Positions 16,865 through 26,020 of a DNA stretch of 64,000 bases are shown here, piece by piece (the stretch's first letter is position 1; each line of letters starts with the position of its first letter). The DNA is from an uncultured Planctomycetaceae bacterium (GTDB taxonomy: Bacteria; Planctomycetota; Planctomycetia; Planctomycetales; Planctomycetaceae): positions 1 through 64,000 of the forward strand of contig CALSLT010000042.1 of the NCBI GenBank assembly GCA_943787265.1, written 5' to 3'. The position numbers were made by a program, and so were the translations under genes. The notes beneath the pieces are model-generated. The model saw only the letters and a list, made by a program, of their open reading frames with translations. It ran no database searches and was not told the DNA's origin.

Positions 16865-19600
16865 ATGAAGAGCCACTTCGGACTATCGCTGCTGATTATT
16901 GCAGCTTCCACAGCAAATATTTTTGCGGCGGATGCTGCGAAGGTTCTGCCACCAGCGGAGGAACGATTCAGCACGAGCGACGTTGAAGAAGTACCAAACT
17001 TCCGACGTCACATGGTGCCGCTACTCGGAAAACTTGGCTGTAACAGCCGAGCTTGCCACGGCTCGTTCCAGGGCCAGGGTGGCTTCCGACTTTCACTGTT
17101 CGGTTACGACTTCAAAATGGACCACGAAGGTCTGGCCGATCGTGTCGACTCAGAAGACCCGGCAGGCAGCTACGCCATCCAGAAAGCTCTATTGGAAGAG
17201 CCTCATAAAGGCGGCAAGCGGTTTGACAAGAACTCCTGGGAGTACAACGTTTTTGTTAAGTGGATCGCCGGCGGTGCTGAGACGATCGATGTCGAGAAAA
17301 CTCCGCGATTCGAAAGACTCGAAGTCACTCCGAAAGAACTTCGCTTCAAGAAGGACGGCGAGAAGCTTCAACTGAAAGTTGTCGCCGTCTGGTCAGACGG
17401 AAGTCGTGAAGACGTGACCTGCCTCAGCCGATTCCAGACGAACGACGAAGTCATCGCTGACATCTCAAAAACAGGCGAAGTCGCCAGTCACCAGGCCGGA
17501 GACACGCATGTCGTCGTCTTCTACGACAACGGCGTTCTGCCAATCCCAGTCATTCGTCCCGTCAGTTCGCAATTCGGCAAGAACTACCCACTGGTCGAAT
17601 CGAATTCAAAAGTCGACGAACTGGTGATTCAGAAACTGGCCAAGCTGGGCGTCGTTCCTTCAGACGTCGCTGGTGATTCCGAATTCCTGCGTCGAGTATC
17701 GCTCGACATGACCGGCACACTGCCAAGTCCACAAGAGATTCAGAAATTCGTCGCCGACAAGCGAAAGAACAAACGAGCATTGAAAGTCGACGAACTGCTT
17801 TCCCAACCAAGCTACGCTGCCTGGTGGGCAACGCGTTTTGCAGACTGGACCGGCAACAGCGACGACCAACTCAACAATGTCACGCCGGTTCGCGGAACTG
17901 CGGCCAGGGACTGGTATGAATGGCTTCGTGTTCGAATTGAAAAGAACACACCGTACGACAAGATTGCCGAAGGCTTCGTACTCGCTGGGAGCCGTGAGGC
18001 GGGCGAAACGTATCTCGAATATTGCGAACGGATGGCGAAGCTTTACAAGAAGACGCCGAAAGGTGAATCGCCCGAAGCGTCGTACGCCGACCGCTCAACG
18101 ATGCCGCATTACTGGGCACGCCAGAATTTCCGATCCACTGAGGATCGGGCAATCTCTTTTGCGTACAACTTTCTTGGAATTCGCATCCAGTGTGCTCAAT
18201 GCCACAAACATCCGTTTGATCAATGGACGATGGACGACTTTCACGAGTTCAAAAATTTCTTTGCGAATACGCAAACAAGAAATAGTGCTGACTACAGGAA
18301 ATTTTCCCCTGAGATTCTCGCGAAGCTCGACGTCGACAAGACATTAAGAGGTAACACTCTCCGTCGAGAATTGGCTAAGAACGTTGCGGCTGGGGACCTT
18401 ACTCCGTTCGATGAGGTTTGGACGATCAAGCCGGAATTACCTCCACCTCCGAAGCGGGACAAAAAAGGCAAGGTTATTCGGACGAAGAAAAAGTCGCCGC
18501 CGGGGGTCAGGCTCGCGAAGCTGTTGGGCGAAGCCGAGAAGACTGATCTGACTCAATACGACGACCCTCGTCAGCCGCTGATGGATTGGATGCGGAATGA
18601 CGAGAAGCAGCTCTTCGCCAAGTCGATGGTCAACCGAATCTGGTCGTGCTATTTCAATATTGGCATCGTTGAGCCTCCGGATGACCTGTCAATGGCCAAT
18701 CCGCCGAGTAACGCGGCACTGCTCGACTACTTAACCAAAGGTTTTGTCGCGAGTGGCTACGATCTGAAATGGGTTCATCGCCAGATCGCGAACAGTGCTA
18801 CTTATCAGCGAACCTGGGTTCCTAACGAAACGAACCGTATGGATGAGCGGAACTTCAGTCACTCAGTTCCTCGGCGAGTACCTGCCGAAGTTGTTATGGA
18901 CGCATTGATCGCTGCAACGTCTTCTGACGATGAGTTTGCAAAAGTGCATCAGGACGTCTTGGACCGAAACATCGCGGAAATCTCGGCTGGTTCACGGTAC
19001 AACGAAAACGCCAACAACTACGCGTTGTCCGTCTTCGGCCGATCAATTCGAGAGTCAAACTGCGACTGTGACCGTTCTCAGGAGCCAAGCCTTCTGCAGA
19101 CAGTCTTCCTGCAGAACGACGCCGAAATTTACAACTTGATGGACCGAGGTCGCGGCGGCTGGATCAACCAGGTCGCTTCCGATCTGGACCTTCGGCAGAC
19201 GAAAGTCGCACAGAGAAACGGGAGTTCGACCGCACGGCAAGTTGCTTCGCTGCAGGCTCAGATTAAGCGAGCAAAGGACCTGCTGAAGAAGGCTCAAAAA
19301 GGTAAGAACGAGAAAACTGCCGCTCAGGCCCAACGCAGAATTGCCGGGCTTCGCAAATCACTCGAAAAAGTCAGTCCGCAAAGTGCGACTGATGATCCTG
19401 GATTTGCTCAAAAAGCGGATCCTGAAAAACTGCAGGAGGCTGTTCGAGAGACCTATCTCCGAACGCTCAGTCGGGAACCGAAGAAGGATGAACTTGATAA
19501 GGCACTCGCCTATGTCGAATCGTCCGACGATCATCTCAACGGAGTTCGTGATTTACTCTGGGCTCTGCTCAATACGAAAGAGTTCATCGTCAATCACTAA
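16865..19600 (+). CDS. Exported DUF1549/DUF1553 protein with N-terminal cytochrome-like and Ig-like domains
   Basis: ATG 16865 has the Shine-Dalgarno GAGGAG at 16855-16860 and a signal peptide (MKSHFGLSLLIIAASTANIFA). The product has 911 residues. Residues ~45-150 form a planctomycete-type cytochrome c domain with an unusual CNSRACHGSFQG motif (CX4CH). Residues ~155-230 are an Ig-like BIG2-type domain (RFKKDGEKLQLKVVAVWSDGSREDV). Next come DUF1549 (EFLRRVSLDMTGTLPSPQEIQKF and IQCAQCHKHPFDQW, with CxxCH) and DUF1553 (LFAKSMVNRIWSCYFNIGIVEPPDD, ending VRDLLWALLNTKEFIVNH). A lysine-rich coiled insert lies near residues 800-840. It pairs with the DUF1501 gene that follows. Confidence 0.9.
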   Translation: MKSHFGLSLLIIAASTANIFAADAAKVLPPAEERFSTSDVEEVPNFRRHMVPLLGKLGCNSRACHGSFQGQGGFRLSLFGYDFKMDHEGLADRVDSEDPAGSYAIQKALLEEPHKGGKRFDKNSWEYNVFVKWIAGGAETIDVEKTPRFERLEVTPKELRFKKDGEKLQLKVVAVWSDGSREDVTCLSRFQTNDEVIADISKTGEVASHQAGDTHVVVFYDNGVLPIPVIRPVSSQFGKNYPLVESNSKVDELVIQKLAKLGVVPSDVAGDSEFLRRVSLDMTGTLPSPQEIQKFVADKRKNKRALKVDELLSQPSYAAWWATRFADWTGNSDDQLNNVTPVRGTAARDWYEWLRVRIEKNTPYDKIAEGFVLAGSREAGETYLEYCERMAKLYKKTPKGESPEASYADRSTMPHYWARQNFRSTEDRAISFAYNFLGIRIQCAQCHKHPFDQWTMDDFHEFKNFFANTQTRNSADYRKFSPEILAKLDVDKTLRGNTLRRELAKNVAAGDLTPFDEVWTIKPELPPPPKRDKKGKVIRTKKKSPPGVRLAKLLGEAEKTDLTQYDDPRQPLMDWMRNDEKQLFAKSMVNRIWSCYFNIGIVEPPDDLSMANPPSNAALLDYLTKGFVASGYDLKWVHRQIANSATYQRTWVPNETNRMDERNFSHSVPRRVPAEVVMDALIAATSSDDEFAKVHQDVLDRNIAEISAGSRYNENANNYALSVFGRSIRESNCDCDRSQEPSLLQTVFLQNDAEIYNLMDRGRGGWINQVASDLDLRQTKVAQRNGSSTARQVASLQAQIKRAKDLLKKAQKGKNEKTAAQAQRRIAGLRKSLEKVSPQSATDDPGFAQKADPEKLQEAVRETYLRTLSREPKKDELDKALAYVESSDDHLNGVRDLLWALLNTKEFIVNH

Positions 19601-19712
19601 CAACGAATTGCCGACGACACGACATCGTCTGCTCGCCGACTCAGCACTCAATTAAAACTACACACAAAAAAGCCATAACTGCCCAGTGGGCACCTCTGAA
19701 AGGACTTTCCTT

Positions 19713-21014
19713 ATGACGCTTCATTCAAACTGCGAAGGTGCGACGCGACGTGATTTTCTCAAGGTCGGAGCCATCGGAGCTTCGGGCCTGACGATGTCCA
19801 ACTATCTACGAATGGCAGAAGCCGGGCAGGTCAAAGAAGGTAAGGCTAAGGCCGCGATCTTCGTCAATTTGAACGGTGGCCCATCTCACATGGACACGTT
19901 CGATTTAAAACCAGACGCACCGGATACGCACCGCGGTGAGTTCAACCCGATCGACACCAACGTACCCGGAATTCAAATCTCTGAGCACCTTCCAAAGCTC
20001 GCTCAGTGCCAGAACCTGTTCACCATTCTTCGCGGTGTCAGCCATACGCTGGGAGCTCATCGCTTGGGAACTGAGTACGTTAATTCGGGCAATCGTCCGC
20101 TGCCGTCGCTGGAGTATCCCGGTTACGGAGCCGTGATCAGCAAAGAGATGACTGCTCCACGGGACATTCCACCGTTTGTCGCCATTCCGAAGAGTGCGCA
20201 GAAGCCGGGCTTCCTGGGTGTTCGATACGCGGCGTTGAATACGGGTTCGACTCCACAGTTCGGACAGCCTTACAGCGTCCGAGGAATCAAGCTGGGCAAC
20301 GGCGTAACAATTTCTGAAGTTGAGAAACGCCAGAACCTGCTTCGTGACCTCGACACAACGTTCCGTAACGTCGAGAAGGACAACCAGCTTCTCGATGGTC
20401 TGGATCGATTCTCGCAGCAGGCTTACTACATGATCACGTCAAAGGCTTCGCGAGAAGCATTTGACATCAGTAAGGAGCCGAAAGAATCCTCCAGCCTGTT
20501 TGGCGAAGACGGCTTCGATCAAAGCTGCCTGCTGGCGACGCGACTTGTCGAAGCGGGCACGCGTTTCGTGACAATCACCCTTGGCGGTTGGGATACCCAC
20601 CGTGATGGTTGGAATGCTTTGCAAAATCAAAGGCTTCCAGTACTCGACAGCGGTCTGGCCGGACTATTCCAGTCATTGGAACTGAAAGGGTTGCTCGACA
20701 CCACGACGGTTTACGTGACGGGTGAATTCGGGCGAACGCCGAAGATCAATACCGAACGCGTCGGCCGAGACCACTACCCTCGCTGCATGTTCATGCTGAT
20801 GGCTGGTGGCGGCGTTAAAGGTGGTCAGGTTCTGGGTGAGTCAAATGAACTCGCTACATTGCCGAAAGACGAAGTTGGTTACTCACCGGACGACGTCGCA
20901 GCCTCACTCTACCACACGCTCGGCATCGATCATCACACGGAATACGACACCAACACGGGACGTCCAATCATGGTTGTCCGTGATGGAAAAGTTATCAACG
21001 AGCTGTTCAGCTAA
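19713..21014 (+). CDS. DUF1501 family protein with Tat-type leader
   Basis: From ATG 19713 the product has 433 residues. The leader has ATRRDFLKVGAIGASGLTMSNYL, a twin-arginine signal, so export in folded form is likely. Family blocks follow in order: AIFVNLNGGPSHMDTFDLKP, GAHRLGTEYVNSGNRPLPS, GFDQSCLLATRLVEAGTRFVTITLGGWDTHRDGW, VYVTGEFGRTPKIN and GRDHYPR. The D/H/E positions match the putative metal site of the sulfatase-like superfamily. It is the partner of the DUF1549/1553 gene 112 bp upstream. It is 30-35% similar by eye to the DUF1501 protein at 10621. Function not established. Confidence 0.9.
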   Translation: MTLHSNCEGATRRDFLKVGAIGASGLTMSNYLRMAEAGQVKEGKAKAAIFVNLNGGPSHMDTFDLKPDAPDTHRGEFNPIDTNVPGIQISEHLPKLAQCQNLFTILRGVSHTLGAHRLGTEYVNSGNRPLPSLEYPGYGAVISKEMTAPRDIPPFVAIPKSAQKPGFLGVRYAALNTGSTPQFGQPYSVRGIKLGNGVTISEVEKRQNLLRDLDTTFRNVEKDNQLLDGLDRFSQQAYYMITSKASREAFDISKEPKESSSLFGEDGFDQSCLLATRLVEAGTRFVTITLGGWDTHRDGWNALQNQRLPVLDSGLAGLFQSLELKGLLDTTTVYVTGEFGRTPKINTERVGRDHYPRCMFMLMAGGGVKGGQVLGESNELATLPKDEVGYSPDDVAASLYHTLGIDHHTEYDTNTGRPIMVVRDGKVINELFS

Positions 21015-21023
21015 ACGACACCC

Positions 21024-21066
21024 AACATCCCGGACGTCACACTGCTGATTTCCGGGATGTTTTTCT
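21024..21066 (+). terminator. Rho-independent terminator after DUF1501 gene
   Basis: AACATCCCGGA and TCCGGGATGTT form an 11-bp perfect stem with a 16-nt loop, followed by TTTTC. It starts 9 bp after the stop codon and closes the 14.6-21 kb unit. Confidence 0.85.
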
Positions 21067-21300
21067 TTGCTGACCGGGTTTATTGCGAAACTCACGTTAT
21101 GCGAACCGGTTAGGTTTATAGACAGAATGACTCGGCCCCTTGCACCTGCAAAGTCGAGTACCTGGCTATGTCTCGGCAATCCAACTTTCGGCATGAATCG
21201 TTGATTGCATACTCCACTGAAGTCTTAGAGGCCGAAGGCTGTTTTCGGCTTGTCACTTTCTTAAGTATGTGGTCTGGCAACAGACGAAGGAGAATTGAAG

Positions 21301-21951
21301 ATGAAGGTACTGAAAACTGTATTGATGCTGGCACTGACTTTGGTCCTGGCAACGGGCGCCGTCGCTGAAGAAGCCAAGAAGGGCGAAAAAGGAAAAGCCG
21401 GTGCTGCGAAAAAGGAAGGCGCCAAAAAAGAAGGTGCTGCAAAGAAGGGTGACGGCCAGAAGCGTCGAGGCGAAAGAAAGGCTCCAAGCATCACTGCACG
21501 GTTCACCGCCAAGTTGGACCTATCGGCTGAGCAGAAAGAAAAGATCGCCGCCATCGATAAAGAATTCGCAGCCAAAGCCGCAGAGATCAACAAAGCTTCA
21601 CAGGCGATTCTAAGCAAAGAACAAGTCGAAGCCCGCAACGCTGCAATGAAGAAGGCTAAAGAATCGAAAGACAAGAGTCCTGAAGCTCGCAAGGCTGCTT
21701 TTAAGTCGGTTCAGGACGCGGTCAAAATGACTGATGAACAAAAGAAGAAGATGGAAGACGTCAACAAGTCACGAAAAGAACTCTCTGGACAGGTTATGGC
21801 CGCCCTGAAGAAGGTTCTCACTGAAGAACAAGTTAAGAGTCTTCCACAGGCTCGCCGTGGTGAAGGAAAAGGCAAGCGTCCTGAAGGTGGCAAAAAGCCA
21901 GCCGGCGATCGCAAGAAGAAGGGCGAAGCCAAGAAAGACACAGCCAAATAG
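21301..21951 (+). CDS. Secreted Lys/Ala-rich protein with Spy/LTXXQ-like helical core
   Basis: ATG 21301 is preceded by AAGGAGA and opens a signal peptide (MKVLKTVLMLALTLVLATGAVA). The product has 216 residues. Residues 22-60 are a tandem lysine stretch (KKGEKGKAGAAKKEGAKKEG). The middle has two EQKEK/EEQ-type helices (LDLSAEQKEKIAAIDKEFAAK and LTEEQVKSLPQ), as in small periplasmic stress proteins. The tail is again KKPAGDRKKKGEAKK. The strongly basic ends suggest binding to polyanions such as sulfated polysaccharides or nucleic acid; this is inference. It has its own promoter region after the terminator at 21024. Confidence 0.7.
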   Translation: MKVLKTVLMLALTLVLATGAVAEEAKKGEKGKAGAAKKEGAKKEGAAKKGDGQKRRGERKAPSITARFTAKLDLSAEQKEKIAAIDKEFAAKAAEINKASQAILSKEQVEARNAAMKKAKESKDKSPEARKAAFKSVQDAVKMTDEQKKKMEDVNKSRKELSGQVMAALKKVLTEEQVKSLPQARRGEGKGKRPEGGKKPAGDRKKKGEAKKDTAK

Positions 21952-22246
21952 TTAGTAACAAATAGCATTCGTGGAGGTCTAGCGGGCGCCGGAATTACTT
22001 GATTCCCGTGCCCGCTTTCTGATTGCGTCTCACAGAAAAGGTTCGGTGATCGAGGATTACGGGGCCGATTCAGACATCGATCCGACGTGAATTCAGAACA
22101 AGTCATGAATTCGAACGCTTCTCGTCAAAGTCTCAATTACGACTCATCAATTGATCGATCAATAGCGTGCTTGAGAAGCCGGTCGTCGTTTACCATCGTA
22201 GCGAGATCGACGATTTCAAAGTCGAATGGTTGTCTGATCGTCTCGG
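21952..22246. other. Intergenic region with weak hairpin
   Basis: Only a possible weak terminator is seen, AGCGGGC paired with GCCCGCT at about 21980-22018 followed by TTCTG. The rest contains no convincing gene. Confidence 0.35.
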
Positions 22247-23579
22247 TTACTCGGAAGGCACATCTGTTGCTTCGAGTTCACTCTCAATCATGTCGCCCTC
22301 GAGGTCACCCGAGGTTGGGATCGATTCGAAGTCCAACTCACCAACCTCGCTGCTGCTGCTGCGACTATCCTCTCCGTCACCGAAGGAAGAATCAATATCT
22401 AATGGGTCGGCGTATGGCTGAAAGGCATCCCCGCTATCTTCTCCAGCAGCAGACGGTCCTCCTCCAGCAGACTCGCTGCTCCCAGAACTTTCGTTGTTGG
22501 AACTTACCGCATCGTCAGCCCCGTCCGAATTCGACTGACCACAGTCTGAGGCTTCTGCCGCAGAAACGGTATAGGACGTCCTTTTTCCACTTCCAGACCC
22601 GGCCTGAGGACGATGGGCCGCTCTCATGGCCGCAAGCGCTTGCACCTCACTGTATGCGAGAACACATCTTGTAAATTGTCCGGCTGGCTCGAAAACGAGC
22701 GATCCGGGACTCGCCACGAATCTAGAAATTAGAATTGGCCATTCCTGTTTCCGATTCCGCTCATCAACTCGTCGATCTGGTCTCTCTGAAATTGCACCGG
22801 ACTGCGGTAGTTCTCCCACGATCAGGCCACCGGTCGGTCGCGGTGCCGAACGCGTCGGCGACGTACCGGATTTAGACTGTGACTTTGAAGGTTGCATTCG
22901 CCGACCACCACTGCGAATAGACTCTCTGGTGGATGCTGGGTCACTGCCTTCTTTGCACTTGGCCTTGCGCGATACTCGCGTATCGAATGCCTGCCTTGCG
23001 AGTTCCGCAAATGGTCCCAAGGTCTTCGAATCATCTGGTGCCAACGTCTCAAGCGGCAAACTAACTTCATGTGTTGACTTGAAGTGGGCCCAAATGACGA
23101 CGCGCCACTTGAGGCACTTCTGGCGTCTCTTCCAGTCTGGCACGCATTTCGTTCAGTGAGCCGAAAGCAAATTCGAGCGACTTTCGCTTCGCCGCGGTGA
23201 GCGAAGATACCGATTCGTTCGTGGACACGCATTTGCCTGCCGCGAACCACATTGTCTTCAAGCGGAATCCCTCTTCGTCCGCTGTAAAACTGTAGTCACG
23301 TGCGAGAAACCGAACAAACTTCGCTTCGCCCCCAATTGCCTTTCCGTCTGATCTAGTCCACGTCTTGCGATGCTGAATTGCCCGCCAGTCGTCCGCGAGG
23401 ATAGACGGTACCGTCATCCGCGTGTCGTCGACTCGGAATGTGGCGGCTTCGGATCGTTCCACGATCATTGAAGCCACAACCATGAACGTCAGTATTGTCA
23501 CGCGCACTCGTGCTACTTGCTGGAACTGGCGACTGTTCCGGTCGCTGCCAAGTCTGTATCGAACTTTGAATGCGTTCAT
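22247..23579 (-). pseudogene. Frameshifted SHD1-like protein with acidic serine-rich tail
   Basis: The front part (from ATG 23579) has a hydrophobic export segment (VTILTFMVVASMIVERSEA). A domain then contains RKTWTRSDGKAIGGEAKFVRFL and later, in the other frame, VSLPLETLAPDDSKTLGPF. Together these resemble the R-x-W-x-D...PL-x-x-L-x-x-x-D pattern of SHD1 (SLA1 homology) domains common in planctomycete exported proteins. The frame must change near 23100. The second part ends at 22247 with a low-complexity acidic region (SSNNESSGSSESAGGGPSAA and ELDFESIPTSGDLEGDMIESE). Total length is 3n+1. The low-complexity part reads like real coding sequence, but confidence in the join is moderate. Function unknown. 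Confidence 0.5.
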
Positions 23580-24111
23580 GAATTATTCCAACGCGCTAAA
23601 TTCGGGCCCAAGGCGTCACGTCTATTCACGTCTGCTCTAACTGTGACGCAACGGTCAGAGTATGCACAAACAGCCCTCAACTCAACATCGACGTTGGAGT
23701 TTCCAATCCTTTTGACACATGTGCCGAATGAATTCGACCTGGTCTGCATGAGACTTTCGGCATGATCACTGCCCAATTTTGCCTTCACGCTATCCACAAA
23801 CCGGGCGGAATGGCGGAAAAAACGATGTGATCTTTGGAAGAAGGTCCGCCCGAAGCTGGCTGGTTATCGCGTGCTCGCAGAACGCCGTTTTGCCACGAAC
23901 GATCTAATCGGAGTGTGAAACCAGAACGGCTACGCTTCTCGAAACGGTCGCATTTTAACCCGTTGTCCTTAAGCACTATTTTTTACCGAACGACATCGGA
24001 GACTATTCAAGCTGGCCGAAATTCGAAATCATTCGTCAATCGAACTGCCAGTTTACATCCGGCGAAGCGTTCCGCATCGCCGCCTCAACTACGAAATCAA
24101 AGAGCAATCAC
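23580..24111. other. Intergenic region, no feature recognised
   Basis: About 530 bp lie between divergent units. Short frames exist but show no signal peptide or domain. Promoters for the catabolic cluster to the right presumably lie at its right end. Confidence 0.4.
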
Positions 24112-25062
24112 ATGACTGACCCAAACCACGGCGGATTCACAAGACGCGACCTTCTCAACCGAGCTGCCGGAGCGGCTGCGATTTCTACGGTTGTTCCAGC
24201 TCTCGCAGCGTCGGCTGCTGATTCGGAGAAAGCAGCAGTGAACGGGCGAATTAAACAGTCGGTCGTCTTCTGGTGTTTCAATGTGGCCGGCGACGAATGG
24301 AACATCGACCAGACCTGCAAGATCGCGAAGAACCTCGGTTGCCAGTCGGTTGAACTTTGTGGTCCCGAAACGTGGGGAAGTCTCAAGAAGCATGGCTTGA
24401 CCTGTGCCATTGCTCCCAACGGAATGCCCGGCGCTCCGTTTATGAAAGGGTTGAACAATCTCGACTACCACGACGAAGTCATCACTCGCACGAAAGAAAT
24501 GATCGACAAGTGCTCGGACGCCAACTTCCCCAGCGTCATTGCCTTTACTGGGTACAAATGGCGAAAGGCCGAAGACCCGAACAGTGGAGAAATCCCACTG
24601 GAAGAAGGCATGGCCAATTGCGTGAAAGGTCTGAAGACGCTGGCCGCGTACGGTGAGAAGAAAGGCGTGAACGTCATCCTTGAACATCTCAACACGCGAG
24701 ATGATTCGCATCCGATGAAGGGCCATCCTGGCTACCAGGGCGACGATGTCGACCAGGTTGCGGACATGTTGCGAAGCGTTGGCTCTGAGCGAGTCAAGCT
24801 TCTGTTCGACATCTACCACGTTCAGATCATGAACGGCGACGTCATCCGTCGAATCGGCCAGATGAAAGACATCATCGGCCATGTTCACACCGCCGGAAAT
24901 CCAGGTCGAGCCGAACTCGACGACAAGCAGGAAATCCTTTTCCCCGCGATCATGCAGAAGCTGATCGAAATCGACTACAAAGGGTTCGTCGGTCAGGAAT
25001 TTATCCCGACGCGCGACCCGCTGGTCGGACTGACTGAAGCCGTCAAACTCTGCGATGTTTGA
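24112..25062 (+). CDS. Tat-exported TIM-barrel isomerase, hydroxypyruvate isomerase (Hyi) family
   Basis: The product has 316 residues. A twin-arginine leader (FTRRDLLNRAAGAAAISTVVPALAASA) precedes an AP-endonuclease-2-type TIM barrel. Conserved blocks are QSVVFWCFN, GCQSVELCGPETW, NVILEHLNTRDDSHPMKGHPGYQGDD, VKLLFDIYHVQIMNGDVIRRI and IGHVHTAGNPGRAELDD, ending FVGQEFIPTRDP. Residues E, D, H and E in these blocks are the usual metal ligands. The family interconverts hydroxypyruvate and tartronate semialdehyde, or related sugars. It heads a cluster with an HpcH/HpaI aldolase, which also produces or uses tartronate semialdehyde, so a joint uronate/aldarate route is plausible. A frameshifted paralogue lies at 55381-56278. 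Confidence 0.88.
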   Translation: MTDPNHGGFTRRDLLNRAAGAAAISTVVPALAASAADSEKAAVNGRIKQSVVFWCFNVAGDEWNIDQTCKIAKNLGCQSVELCGPETWGSLKKHGLTCAIAPNGMPGAPFMKGLNNLDYHDEVITRTKEMIDKCSDANFPSVIAFTGYKWRKAEDPNSGEIPLEEGMANCVKGLKTLAAYGEKKGVNVILEHLNTRDDSHPMKGHPGYQGDDVDQVADMLRSVGSERVKLLFDIYHVQIMNGDVIRRIGQMKDIIGHVHTAGNPGRAELDDKQEILFPAIMQKLIEIDYKGFVGQEFIPTRDPLVGLTEAVKLCDV

Positions 25063-25130
25063 TCAAGGGTAACACGAACAAGGAAGTCCCCCACCGCATT
25101 TTTCAACATTAGCAATCGAGTCACAGCACC

Positions 25131-25886
25131 ATGAGACCAAGCAAAACGCTTTCGCGAATTCGTAACAACGAAACCGTTCGGATGTGCGCATTGGGGCACT
25201 TCATTCCGGCTTACGTCCGCCACGCGGCGCACTACGGTTTTGACTGCATCTGGCTGGACCTTGAACATCGGCTGATTTCTGAGCGCGAAGTGCAGTCGTT
25301 GCTGGCCTTCGCCCATCTTGCGGATATTGACATCATGGTCCGAGCCCCAACGCTCGAGAAAACCGGACTCTATCGGTACCTCGAAGACGGGGCTGCTGGC
25401 TTGATGATTCCTCATGTCTCGACACCAGAGAAAGCAGCAATGCTGGTCGACGCGGTCAAGTTTCCGCCAATCGGAAATCGCGGCATCGACGGCGCGGGTC
25501 TCGATAGTGACTTTCTCATTGGCGACTACGAAACGTTTCCGGACCGAGCCAACCGAGAAACATTCCTCGTCGTGCAAATTGAGACTCCGGAAGCTGTTGC
25601 AAACGTCGACGCAATTGCCGCAACTCCGGGAGTTGACGCCATGTTTGTTGGTCCGGGCGATTTAGGCCTTCGCCTGAAGCACGAGCAGACTGATATGACC
25701 TTGGAGTCGGCTTTCGAGCAGGTCGCAGCCGCCGCCGCGAAACACGGGATCGCATGGGGCTGCCCGGTCGGAACGAAAGAGGACCTTCAACATCGACGCA
25801 GTCAAGGTGGGCAACTGCTCAATCACGGCGGCGAATTCCGTGCTCTAATGAGCATGCTTGAAGAATGCGCAGAAAATTTCGAGTAA
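25131..25886 (+). CDS. HpcH/HpaI family aldolase (2-keto-3-deoxy acid aldolase type)
   Basis: The product has 251 residues, the usual size. Motifs are DCIWLDLEHRLISEREVQSLL (Mg ligand region), RAPTLEKTGLYRYLEDGAAGLMIPHVSTPEKA, NRGIDGAGLDSDF, VQIETPEAVANVDAIAATPGVDAMFVGPGDLGLRL and GIAWGCPVG. These match 2-dehydro-3-deoxyglucarate / 4-hydroxy-2-oxovalerate-type class II aldolases that split 2-keto-3-deoxy acids into pyruvate plus an aldehyde. It lies 68 bp after the Hyi-like gene, supporting a shared sugar-acid pathway. Exact substrate is not decided. Confidence 0.88.
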   Translation: MRPSKTLSRIRNNETVRMCALGHFIPAYVRHAAHYGFDCIWLDLEHRLISEREVQSLLAFAHLADIDIMVRAPTLEKTGLYRYLEDGAAGLMIPHVSTPEKAAMLVDAVKFPPIGNRGIDGAGLDSDFLIGDYETFPDRANRETFLVVQIETPEAVANVDAIAATPGVDAMFVGPGDLGLRLKHEQTDMTLESAFEQVAAAAAKHGIAWGCPVGTKEDLQHRRSQGGQLLNHGGEFRALMSMLEECAENFE

Positions 25887-26020
25887 CGTTTAAGCTTGAA
25901 TGTGAAACGGGAAGACTCGACCTGGATAACGCGTCGTCGGTTTCCGCTGTTAATGTTCCGTCGCGTCGCCTTCGCATTGATTGGCAGGAATTGACGTAGA
26001 ATTTTCTGACGGACTCTTGC

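Noticed and set aside
22087..22674. Plus-strand open frame near 22 kb
   Set aside because: It is Ser/Arg/Cys-rich with no structure and is antisense to the acidic tail of the SHD1-like gene.
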